Assembly: GCF_018320785.1 (NCBI RefSeq)
Contig: NC_054868.1
Location: 894,885 to 958,884 of the forward strand
Source: Cheilinus undulatus
Lineage: Eukaryota; Chordata; Actinopteri; Labriformes; Labridae
Reading direction: 5' to 3'
Length of the DNA stretch: 64,000 bases
In this document: in pieces, positions 35,701 through 44,300 of the stretch
Numbering within the stretch: position 1 is the stretch's first letter
Layout: the number at the start of each line of letters is the position of its first letter
Translations under genes and position numbers: made by a program
Notes under the pieces: model-generated
Databases searched by the model: none
The model's input: only the letters and a program-made list of their open reading frames with translations
Told to the model about the DNA's origin: nothing

Positions 35701-38700
35701 TTCATAATTATGGGAATATATCTTGGGAAGTTTCCAGAATTTTCAGAAAAATATGGGAGATTTTTGTATATTTTTCAGCTTCATTGAAAGTGTTTTTGTG
35801 TTGAAATATTTGAGTATTCCCATAAAAAAAACTGGGTTTTGTTTCTGGATATTCTGAAGATTTTTTTTTTTTTAGATTCATTCATTTTGTATTAATTTAG
35901 GAAAAATATTTGTAATTTTTGGCAAATTTTATTTGACTTATTTGGGGAAACTTTGCTTCAATTTGTTTTATGTATGCTCATGGAAACTTTGGACATTTAC
36001 TTTTTGATTTTGGGAATTTGATTGCGGATTGAAATTTTAAATTTCTTGAATTTAATGGAATTTTTAGGGAATTAGTTGGCATATTTCAGGGAATTTTCCA
36101 TCATTTTTCATGGAATTTTGGGGAATATATCTGTATGTTTTGAAGAATTTGCTTTGAGAATATTTTCAGGAGGGTAAATAGAATTTTTGAGGGAATTTTT
36201 CATTAAAATTAAGGCTTTATGAAAAAATTCATCGAAGCATTTTAAGGATTATTTAAAGAAATTTATGGGTGTTTTTTATGTGACAATTTAAAATAATTTT
36301 TTTTTCAGAACTTCTCACAGATATTTTAGGCAGTTTCTTTGAAATGTTAGGGATTTTGTTTTGATGTTGGACTTCTTTTTGATCAAAATTAATTCCTGTT
36401 CAAAGTCAAGGCTGAGCTTTCAAACTTCTGAGGTTCAAATTATCCCAAAAAAGTGTGAGAAAACAAAAATGCATTCCAAACAAAAGCTCAAGTCTTCAAT
36501 AATCTGTAGGGATGGGCGATGTTATGGGCCTGATATCAGCATATATTTGCATCTGATATATTTTGGTCATGGATATCAGCACATATTAACTATAAATTTT
36601 GTCCACATATATAAATTAGAGGAGTTTTAGGCTGGACCAACAGATCTATGTCAGTTAAGATCTTTTTCTGTGTTTATCCTCATTCTTTAAACTTAAAAGT
36701 GTGTTTAAAGAAGAACAGTTTGCTTCTTTTTTCATCTTCAAACCTTAAATTCTGTCCTCAGGACTAAATTTTTGGTTATGTCAAACATATTTAAATATCG
36801 TATTAGGGCTGAACGATTTGCAAAAATAATCTAATTGCAATTTTTTCCTGCAATATTGCGATTTGAAATGCGATTATTTAGGTTCTTCAGTTTTTCTGTT
36901 GTTTAACAAACATGAGCAAGAAATCATTCTGTATTATAACAAGTACAACATCAGATGAGCTTAAACTAGGGCTAAATTTAGAAAAATATCTTTCTGTGAT
37001 TTTGGCTACTAAAGCTAAACTGATATCAGTTGCTTTATTGAAGGGGATGATCATTTCTCATATTCTTCTCATTTTGATGAAGAAAAATAAATGCATGAGC
37101 AAGAAAAGTAAGATTTTTGTAAAAAAATAAAATGAAATAAAAGAGATACTTGAAGGTTTTAATAATGTATGAAGCAGTGATACTCAACGTGTGGCTCTTT
37201 AATGTCTTCATTTTAATTATTCCCCCTCAAAACCTTAAAAAAGGGAAACTTTTTTGTACTTTTTCACTCATTTCTTCACTTTCACCCATTTAAGCTACCT
37301 TTTGCCATTGAATACCATGGTTTTTCCTACTTTTTGCCCATTTTGATCCTTTTATCCCATTTTTGCCTACTAGGATTAAGTTTTGCCATTTAATACCACT
37401 TTTCCCTACTTTTCTGGCCCATTGTCACACTTTTTTGCCACTTTTTACCCAGTTTTGCTACTATTATCCCATTTTTTGCCCCTTTTCACCCTTTTTTTCC
37501 TCTGCATTTTCACCCATTTAAGATACTTATTTTATTAAATACCACTTTTTCCTAGTTGTTGTCTATTTTAGCCAATTTTGACTGCTTTTTTGCCCATTTT
37601 AGTCACTTTTCACTAATTTTTTTCAGTTTTGCCACTTTTGTACCATTTTATGCCAACTGTAACTCATTTTTTGTCACCTTGCACCCATTTTTGCTACTTT
37701 CTGACCTTTTTTCCACTTTTACTCCCCATTTTTGCCGCTTTTCACCCATTTTTGTTGCTGTTTGACCATTTTGCCACCTTTAACTTATTGTTATTGCTAC
37801 TTCAAGCCGTTTTTGCCACTTTACACCTCTTAGATTGTGGCTCTTTCAAAGGTATTTTTCAATAGTTTGGCTCTTTGGTTGAGCAGGGTTGAGTAACACT
37901 GGTATACAGCATAAAAAAAGGAAAAAGTTTGTATCAAACTGGGATTTTGACATGTTTCAGGTTAAAGAAATATTGCACTGTCTGCAATTTAAAAACTGCA
38001 GCATGCCATATTGTGATTTAATCTACTGTGCGATTAATTGCCCAGCCCTGATCATATCGATATCGGTATCGGCTAAAATGAATCTATAAATATCAGCAAA
38101 AATTCAATATTGTGCATCCCTACTAACCTGTACTCATAAACAGCTCTGGGCAAGTCTAAAGTCACCTAACCTCGTGTTATCAAACATCCACCTTTTTACC
38201 GTTCACTTATTTCCTTTCAATCTGGAACAAGTTCCTTTTTTCCGTGGTTAACTTGAAATTAAAGTCTTGAGTCTATAAGCAGCTCCGTATCCAAACTGCA
38301 GGTCAGTTACCCTTAGTTTAAGATAATCCAAACAGTTTGAAATGCAAACCAGTGCAATTTTACATGCAACTACGTGATTGATCGTGATCAACTAAAGAAA
38401 ACATGATATTCATTGCAATTAAAAGCAGTTACATTTTAGCAGCCTAAAGTCTACATTTTCTGTCAGTCTTACTTTCATAAGTCTGACTATCACAGATCTA
38501 ACACCAGTCAGTCTTACTTTCATAAGTCTGACTATCACAGATCTAACACCAGTCAGTCTTACTTTCATAAGTCTATCACAGATCTAACACCAGTCAGTCT
38601 TACTTTCATAAGTCTATCACAGATCTAACACCAGTCAGTCTTACTTTCATAAGTCTGACTATCACAGATCTAACACCAGTCTGTCTTACTTTCATAAGTC

Positions 38701-39570
38701 TATCACAGATCTAACACCAGTCAGTCTTACTTTCATAAGTCTGACTATCACAGATCTAACACCAGTCTGTCTTACTTTCATAAGTCTGACTATCACAGAT
38801 CTAACACCAGTCTGTCTTACTTTCATAAGTCTGACTATCACAGATCTAACACCAGTCTGTCTTACTTTCATAAGTCTGACTATCACAGATCTAACACCAG
38901 TCAGTCTTACTTTCATAAGTCTATCACAGATCTAACACCAGTCAGTCTTACTTTCATAAGTCTGACTATCACAGATCTAACACCAGTCAGTCTTACTTTC
39001 ATAAGTCTATCACAGATCTAACACCAGTCTGTCTTACTTTCATAAGTCTGACTATCACAGATCTAACACCAGTCTGTCATTCATCATCAGAGCTTCTCTT
39101 TCACATCTTTTCTTTTCTAACAGGCAGACAGTCTTCCATACATCCCCTCTCCATTAATGAGCTTTATTTGGAGCTGTGTGAATGTCACAGGTTGGTAGCC
39201 TCGGTTCATGTCTCAGCCTGCAGTAATAACAGAGCGGAGTGATCGAGGCTACCACCGTCTGTCACAAACAGCTCAAACTCACCGGGATCAAACTCGGGGA
39301 TATTGGCCTGGTAATCCGCTCCAACCCGCATCCCCACATCTGGAAAACATGAGAAATAAGCATTCATGAGGAGCTATCATCAGATCTTCACGGTAATAAC
39401 AAGCTCATAACCGAAGCGCAGGGAGGCTGTTCGAGGCTACCCTCACCGTGCTCGTCGTCGCTGCCGCTCTCGTCTGAAAAATGCCCGTTAGAAGCGTTGG
39501 ACGGACTCTTGGTTCCGTTAGAGCGACCTTTCCCCAGGTACTCCGAGCCTTTGTCCATCATCCCCGGCAT
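24896..39570 (-). CDS. rcor3: REST corepressor 3 (whole gene, 12 coding exons)
   Basis: Nuclear scaffold of the CoREST family that bridges the demethylase LSD1 and HDAC1/2 and places them on chromatin. Coding segments in order: 39570-39447, 39339-39283, 33964-33887, 30969-30917, 30632-30471, 30381-30257, 27839-27761, 27670-27455, 27119-27042, 26963-26906, 25924-25680, 25282-24896. All phases agree and the total is 1,662 bases, or 553 residues. Domains seen: MPGMMDKG start and acidic Ser-rich N-terminus; ELM2 about 43-127; SANT1 about 130-180; linker helix about 245-325 (LSD1-binding in the family); SANT2 about 327-375; Pro/Gln-rich tail 426-553. The N-terminus and the LLRP...[11 protein letters not shown]...PRLNPRP tail are RCOR3-type, not RCOR1 or RCOR2. 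KCNH1 and TRAF5 neighbours support this. Introns 2, 3 and 10 carry three different minisatellites. Confidence 0.96.
25680..25924 (-). CDS. rcor3: rcor3 exon 11: SANT2 and acidic tail start
   Basis: 245 bases between gtgtag and gtgaga. [20 protein letters not shown] and [20 protein letters not shown] complete SANT2. It then becomes Ser/Glu-rich ([10 protein letters not shown]). Confidence 0.96.
26017..26606. repeat. 42-bp minisatellite in rcor3 intron 10
   Basis: About 14 copies of a 42-bp unit: cctcctcctttatagactaa followed by agcttcacctcctccacccc and ag. Two units carry a 4-base insertion (agcttgcttcacc). In the sense of rcor3 the unit is G-rich and contains gaggaggtgaag. The 42-base period keeps frames open on both strands, but they are artefacts. 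Confidence 0.95.
26906..26963 (-). CDS. rcor3: rcor3 exon 10: start of SANT2
   Basis: 58 bases between cctgtag and gtaaac; gives [19 protein letters not shown], the first SANT2 helix. Confidence 0.94.
27042..27119 (-). CDS. rcor3: rcor3 exon 9: linker helix
   Basis: 78 bases between ttcttcag and gtaaaa; gives [20 protein letters not shown] and then ELRLPE. Confidence 0.93.
27455..27670 (-). CDS. rcor3: rcor3 exon 8: LSD1-binding linker
   Basis: 216 bases between cctggcag and gtaggt. Contains [19 protein letters not shown] and [15 protein letters not shown], the conserved linker that in CoREST contacts the LSD1 tower. Confidence 0.95.
27761..27839 (-). CDS. rcor3: rcor3 exon 7: acidic linker
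   Basis: 79 bases between gccgtag and gtaggt; gives [20 protein letters not shown] and then KEAKKE. In-phase with both neighbours. Confidence 0.92.
27980..28280. repeat. Imperfect caa/act-rich low-complexity stretch
   Basis: In rcor3 intron 6. Words such as aacaactcc and atcagcaac follow one another in a loose 3-base rhythm. No gene function is supported. Confidence 0.6.
28583..28759 (+). pseudogene. BED zinc-finger fragment of a hAT transposase
   Basis: The plus frame reads [19 protein letters not shown], then [23 protein letters not shown] and a stop. The W-x-YF start, VCK, NTTNL and a following H match the N-terminal BED finger of hAT transposases. The second Cys of VCKxC is Tyr and the His pair is incomplete, so it is decayed. 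No catalytic domain follows. Confidence 0.7.
29118..29656. mobile_element. Truncated Tc1/mariner element
   Basis: Inverted ends cagagcttaacaaacgtatt (left) and aataaatttgttaagcactg (right), each bordered by TA, the Tc1/mariner target duplication. Only about 540 bases long, against about 1.3-1.6 kb for a full element, so most of the transposase is gone. It is inserted in the hAT remnant and followed by a TA microsatellite. Confidence 0.85.
29136..29234 (-). pseudogene. Tc1 transposase N-terminal remnant
   Basis: ATG at 29234 (minus), 32 codons: [20 protein letters not shown], then [10 protein letters not shown], then a stop that lies in the terminal repeat. This is the start of the Tc1 helix-turn-helix. 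The rest of the DNA-binding domain and the DDE domain are absent. Confidence 0.8.
29657..29703. repeat. TA microsatellite
   Basis: Uninterrupted (ta)n run of about 45 bases directly at the right end of the Tc1 element. Probably expanded from its TA target duplication. Confidence 0.9.
30257..30381 (-). CDS. rcor3: rcor3 exon 6: second half of SANT1
   Basis: 125 bases between cctgcag and gtatga. [20 protein letters not shown] completes SANT1, followed by [11 protein letters not shown]. Confidence 0.95.
30471..30632 (-). CDS. rcor3: rcor3 exon 5: end of ELM2, first half of SANT1
   Basis: 162 bases between ttcacag and gtaaac. Includes [20 protein letters not shown] and [19 protein letters not shown], the hallmark ELM2-SANT junction. 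Confidence 0.95.
30917..30969 (-). CDS. rcor3: rcor3 exon 4: ELM2
   Basis: 53 bases between tttacag and gtgggt; gives [18 protein letters not shown], highly conserved in CoREST proteins. It is too short to appear as an open frame. Confidence 0.94.
31361..33478. repeat. 47-bp minisatellite in rcor3 intron 3
   Basis: About 45 copies of a 47-bp unit: gctaataatcaatttgtcct, then cctcctttgatgatgtcatt, then ctttaaa. Main variants are aattaattt for aatcaattt, tgtgctcc for tgtcctcc, and cacgctttaga, catgctttaga or catcctttgaa near the end. The variants recur in mixed order, which suggests repeated unequal exchange. Each unit holds atgatgtcat/c and TAAT words. Confidence 0.96.
33480..33886. other. rcor3 intron 3 beside exon 3
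   Basis: Unique-looking intron sequence between the 47-bp array and exon 3. No gene or repeat I can name. Confidence 0.4.
33887..33964 (-). CDS. rcor3: rcor3 exon 3: ELM2
   Basis: 78 bases between ttgtag and gtaagt; gives [20 protein letters not shown] then NIVDSK. Of two possible GT donors, the one keeping KLDEYIA in frame with exon 4 (gtaagt) is used. Confidence 0.93.
33990..36500. other. rcor3 intron 2, AT-rich, no gene
   Basis: T-rich tracts at 34900-35000 and 35820-36360, the latter made of ggaatttt words. About 35470-35560 has ttaatcacattaatcgtgat and then ttaacctcctaagaccctgc, wording seen at ends of fish DNA transposons. No coding sequence is recognised. Confidence 0.4.
36804..38050. 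mobile_element. Middle element of the nest
   Basis: Ends tagggctgaacgatttgc and gcgattaattgcccagccct are inverted repeats. Flanks tatcgtat and gatcatat agree at 6 of 8. The inside has aattgcaat/gcgattt words. A lone left end of the same family (agggctgggcaatcaatcg) is at about 61530. Confidence 0.68.
37175..37901. mobile_element. Inner hAT-like element filled with T-rich repeats
   Basis: Left end cagtgatactcaacgtgtgg and right end ggttgagtaacactg are inverted. Flanks gtatgaag and gtatacag agree at 6 of 8. Between the gtggctcttt words at both ends is a degenerate T-rich repeat (tttgccactttt, acccatttttg). Confidence 0.72.
38464..39077. repeat. 45/41-bp minisatellite in rcor3 intron 2
   Basis: About 14 copies of cagtcttactttcataagtc then tgactatcacagatctaaca and ccagt (45 bp). 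Several units lack four bases (aagtctatcac). The array ends about 200 bases from exon 2. Confidence 0.94.
39283..39339 (-). CDS. rcor3: rcor3 exon 2: start of ELM2
   Basis: 57 bases between ttttccag and gtgagt; gives [19 protein letters not shown], the start of the ELM2 domain. Confidence 0.93.
39447..39570 (-). CDS. rcor3: rcor3 exon 1: start codon, acidic N-terminus
   Basis: The ATG at 39570 gives [19 protein letters not shown] and then a Ser/Asp/Glu-rich stretch ending SGSDDEH. Donor gtgagg, phase 1. The start is chosen by match to the RCOR3 N-terminus. Confidence 0.93.
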
Positions 39571-39936
39571 CTTCGCGCGCTTTGACGCCGTGTTTCAGCA
39601 GCCGTGTCGGGGGGGAAAATGTCAGCAGGAGTCGCTGGATGGTCTTCTGCTGCTGTTCGCTCAAACCTCCGCGGCTCCCGTCGTGTCGCTGTAGCGCTCC
39701 GCTCTCCGCACGTCGTATACCGCTCATATTTTCTGAAAAACATCGCAGAAAACAGCGATATGTTAAGCTTTACGCGATAGTGAATTTAAATAGTAAACTA
39801 ATCAGCGTAAAGGCGATTTTTCCAGCGCCAAAGCGGGATCTAACTACCGCTGCGGAAGGCTTTTTACGCACTGTCAGGCGGCTGATGCTGCAGCGTTACT
39901 GACAGCAGATCCCTCCGCGGGAACAAACTAATAAAC
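39571..39936 (-). promoter_or_regulatory. rcor3: rcor3 5' UTR and promoter region
   Basis: CpG-containing sequence just upstream of the rcor3 ATG, unlike the AT-rich surroundings. A diverged copy lies about 684 bases further upstream, which shows the extent of the ancestral promoter block. No TATA box is evident and the start site cannot be fixed. Confidence 0.55.
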
Positions 39937-40189
39937 TAAAACAAAAACAAAGTTATTTCCACTTTTTAATCCCATTATAATTCACATTATCTCATAATCA
40001 TGAATTTTAATATCATAATTAGGACTTTTAACTGTTTTATCATTTCCACATTTAATGTCGTTATTCTGAATAAAACAAATTATTAAGCATTTTCTGCAAC
40101 AATTTCGCCTTTTGCCCCCAAATTGTAACTTTTATTCGCATAATTTAGACTTTCTGACACATGATTATCGCCAACTTTCTTGTAATTTT

Positions 40190-40620
40190 CACTATTTTCT
40201 CTTGGTTTCGACCTTCCCACGACTACTCGAGTCTTTGTCCATCATCCACGGCATCTTCGGGCTCTTTCAAGCCGAGTTTAAGCCGACGTTTCTGGGGTAA
40301 AATGTCAGCAGGACCCGCTGGTTGGTTTTCTGCCGCAGTTCGCTCAAACCTCCGCGGCTCCCGTCGTGTCGCTGGAGCGCTCCTCCCTTAGCGTCAAATG
40401 CCGCACATATATTCCTAAAAACTTTGGAATCAAATTTAAAGAGACAAATCTAAGTTTAGTGGAGGGTAATAGTAGAGAATATAACAAATTCAAGGTTTAT
40501 CTTCCTTGAACCGAAACAGGGACTAACTTCCCCAGCGGAAGGCTTTTTACGCACTGTTAATCGGCAGCAGCAGCAGCGCCACTGAAAGTAGATCCTTCCG
40601 CCGACACAAACTAAATTAAA
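40190..40620 (-). pseudogene. Duplicate of rcor3 first exon and promoter, broken
   Basis: Tandem copy of about 39506-39936 at a constant shift of about 684 bases. The words ctttgtccatcat, cgctcaaacctccgcggctc and gcggaaggctttttacgcac occur in both. The equivalent ATG (40254, minus) gives MPWMMDKDSS and then meets a stop after 20 codons, with no donor seen. It could still act as an alternative promoter. Confidence 0.85.
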
Positions 40621-41384
40621 AAAAAAAACCCAAGGTAAAGTAAAATTTAAATAAAACAGCATTTAAAAACATTTTAAAATAAATATAATTTTAAAAAGAG
40701 ACTAAAACAACAATAAATCATAAATCAGCCACATAAATGAAAAAGTAAACATCATTTATTCTCCCAAATAACCTTCTCAGTTATAAAAACATATCAAACG
40801 ATGATAAAACGTTACTCAGTGTACTAATGAAACACGGATAATGTGAATATTTCAGCATTTAGTTTTAGTTTTCCTGCTTGTTTACCTGACACTGTTCCAG
40901 ACTGGCTAATATTCACCAGCAGAGGGAGACAGAGCTCCAGACTGAGCATTGACCCACAATCCACCTTATACTTGGAAAATTATTATGGTTACCGTCATCT
41001 CCTAGATTTATTTTAACTAAAAAAATATTTAATCATGAGTTTTATTCACTGGTTGTTTTTACTCTGAAAAATGAATCTGTGTGTGTGTGTGTGTGGGGGG
41101 GTGTGTGTGTGTGTGTGTGTGTGTGTGCTGGATCAGTAGCATTGATGCTGATGTCCCGAATAACAGTTACTTTGTTTTGGAGCTGAAAAGCTCTGTAAGC
41201 TTTGATTGGGCCCTGATGTTGAAATTATATATCTGTGCTACATCAGACCCATTTTAACATCAGTTTCAATCATTTATGACACTTTCTCCACATTTAACTC
41301 ACTGTTACAAGTTTTAATCTGTTTATTGTTTTGTTTTTACTTTTAGCTAAATTTTGCCACTCTTTAACGCCTTTAACTACTCTA
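40621..41384. other. Intergenic, with GT microsatellite
   Basis: AT-rich flank between rcor3 and the 22-bp array. A (gt)n run with a short G interruption lies at about 41080-41127. From about 41340 the wording turns into the ttttgccactctttaac type that leads into the array. No gene is seen. Confidence 0.5.
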
Positions 41385-44300
41385 TTTGGTCTTTTTTACC
41401 ACTCTTTTTGGTCCATTTTACTACTCTATCTCATCCTTTTTACTACTCTATTTGGTCCTTTTTACTACTCTATTTGGTCCTTTTTCTACTCTATTTGTCC
41501 TTTTTACTATTCTATTTGGTCCTTTTTTTTACCACTCTCTTTGGTCCTTTTTACTACTGTATTTGGTCCTTTTTTCTACTCTATTTGTCCTTTTTTAACC
41601 ACTCTATTTGGTCCTTTTTACTAATCCATTTGGTCCTTTTTACTACCCTATTTGGTCCTTTTTCACTACTCTATTTGGTCCTTTTTACTACTGTATTTGG
41701 TCCTTTTTACTACTCTATTTGGTCCTTTTTTACCACTCTATTTGGTCCTTTTTACTAGTCCATTTGGTCCTTTTTACCACTCTCTTTGGTCCTTTTTACT
41801 ACTGTATTTGGTCCTTTTTTCTACTCTATTTGTCCTTTTTAACACTCTATTTGGTCCTTTTTACTAATCCATTTGGTCCTTTTTACTACCCTATTTGGTC
41901 CTTTTTCACTACTCTATTTGGTCCATTTTACTACTCTATTTGGTCCTTTTTCACTACTCTATTTGGTCCTTTTTTAACCACTCTATTCGGTCCTTTTTAC
42001 TACTCTATTTGGTCCTTTTTCACTACTCTATTTGGTCCATTTTACTACTCTATTTGGTCCTTTTTCACTACTCTATTTGGTCCTTTTTTAACCACTCTAT
42101 TCGGTCCTTTTTACTAGTCTATTTGGTCCTTTTTACTACTTTATTTGGTCCTTTTTCACTACTCTATTTGGTCCTTTTTTAACCACTCTATTCGGTCCTT
42201 TTTACTAGTCTATTTTGTCCTTTTTACTACTCTATTTGGTCCTTTTCCACCACTCTAATCCTTTTTACTACTCTATTTGGTCATCTTTACTACTCTATTT
42301 GGTCCTTTATACTACTCTATTTGGTCCTTTTTACTACTCTATTTGGTCCTTTTTACTACTCTGTTTGGTCCATTTTACTACTCTATTTGGTCCTTTTTAC
42401 TACTCTGTTTGGTCCATTTTACTACTCTATCTCATCCTTTTTACTACTCTATTTGGTCCTTTTTCTACTCTATTTGTCCTTTTTACTATTCTATTTGGTC
42501 CTTTTTTTTACCACTCTCTTTGGTCCTTTTTACTACTGTATTTGGTCCTTTTTTCTACTCTATTTGTCCTTTTTAACACTCTATTTGGTCCTTTTTACTA
42601 ATCCATTTGGTCCTTTTTACTACCCTATTTGGTCCTTTTTCACTACTCTATTTGGTCCATTTTACTACTCTATTTGGTCCTTTTTCACTACTCTATTTGG
42701 TCCTTTTTTAACCACTCTATTCGGTCCTTTTTACTACTCTATTTGGTCCTTTTTCACTACTCTATTTTGTCCTTTTTTCTACTCTATTTGGTCCTTTTTA
42801 CTACTCTATTTGGTCCTTTTTACTACTCTATTTGGTCTTTTTTTACTACTCTATTCGTTCCTTTTTACTTCTCTATTTGGTTCTTTTTACTACTCCATTT
42901 GGTCCTTTTTACTACTCTATTTGGTCCTTTTTACTACTCTATTTGTTCCTTTTTACTTCTCTATTTGGTTCTTTTTACTACTCTATATGGTCCTTTTTAC
43001 TACTCTATTTGGTCCTTTTTCTATTCTATTTGTCCTTTTTACTATTCTATTTGGTTCTTTTTTTTACCACTCTCTTTGGTTCTTTTTACTACTGTATTTG
43101 GTCCTTTTTTCTACTCTATTTGTCCTTTTTATTACTCTATTTGTCCCTTTTTACTTTTCTTTTTGGTCCTTTGTACTACCGTATTTGGTCCTTTTTTACC
43201 ATTCTCTTTGGTCCTTTTTACTACTTTCTTTGGTCCTTTTTACTACTCTATTTGGTCCTTTTTACTACTCTATTAGGTCCTTTTTTAACCACTCTATTTG
43301 GTCCTTTTTACTACACTATTTGGTCCTTTTTTCTACTCTATTTGGTCCTTTTTACTACTCTATTTGGTCCTTTTTCACTACTGTATTTGGTCCTTTTTAC
43401 TACTCTATTTGGTCCTTTTTTACCACTCTATTTGGTCCTTTTTACTAGTCCATTTGGTCCTTTTTACTACTCTATTTGGTCCTTTTTCACTACTCTATTT
43501 GGTCCATTTTACTACTCTATTTGGTCCTTTTTCACTACTCTATTTGGTCCTTTTTTAACCACTCTATTCGGTCCTTTTTACTAGTCTATTTGGTCCTTTT
43601 TCACTACTCTATTTGGTCCATTTTACTACTCTATTTGGTCCTTTTTCACTACTCTATTTGGTCCTTTTTTAACCAATCTATTCGGTCCTTTTTACTACTC
43701 TTTTTGGTCCTTTTTCACTACTCTATTTGGTCCATTTTACTACTCTATTTGGTCCTTTTTCACTACTCTATTTGGTCCTTTTTTAACCACTCTTTTCGGT
43801 CCTTTTTACTACTTTATTTGGTCCTTTTTCACTACTCTATTTTGTCCTTTTTACTACTCTATTTGGTCCTTTTCCACCACTCTAATCCTTTTTACTACTC
43901 TATTTGGTCATCTTTACTACTCTATTTGGTCCTTTATACTACTCTATTTGGTCCTTTTTACTACTCTATTTGGTCCTTTTTACTACTCTGTTTGGTCCAT
44001 TTTACTACTCTATTTGGTCTTTTTCACTACCCTATTTGTTCCTTTTTACTTCTCTATTTGGTTCTTTTTACTACTCTATTTGGTTCTTTTTACTACTCTA
44101 TATGGTCCTTTATACTACTCTATTTGGTCCTTTTTACTACTTTATTTGGTCCTTTTTACTACTCTGTTTGGTCCATTTTACTACTCTATTTGGTCTTTTT
44201 CACTACCCTATTTGTTCCTTTTTACTTCTCTATTTGGTTCTTTTTACTACTCTATTTGGTTCTTTTTACTACTCTATATGGTCCTTTTTACTACTCTATT

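Larger units (their letters stand above)
36507..38122. mobile_element. Outer element of a three-level transposon nest
   Basis: Ends tagggatgggcgatg and caatattgtgcatcccta are imperfect inverted repeats. Flanks ataatctg and ctaacctg agree at 6 of 8 bases, suggesting a decayed 8-bp hAT-type duplication. The inside has tatcagcatatat/tatcggtatcgg words and is split by the next element. Confidence 0.65.
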
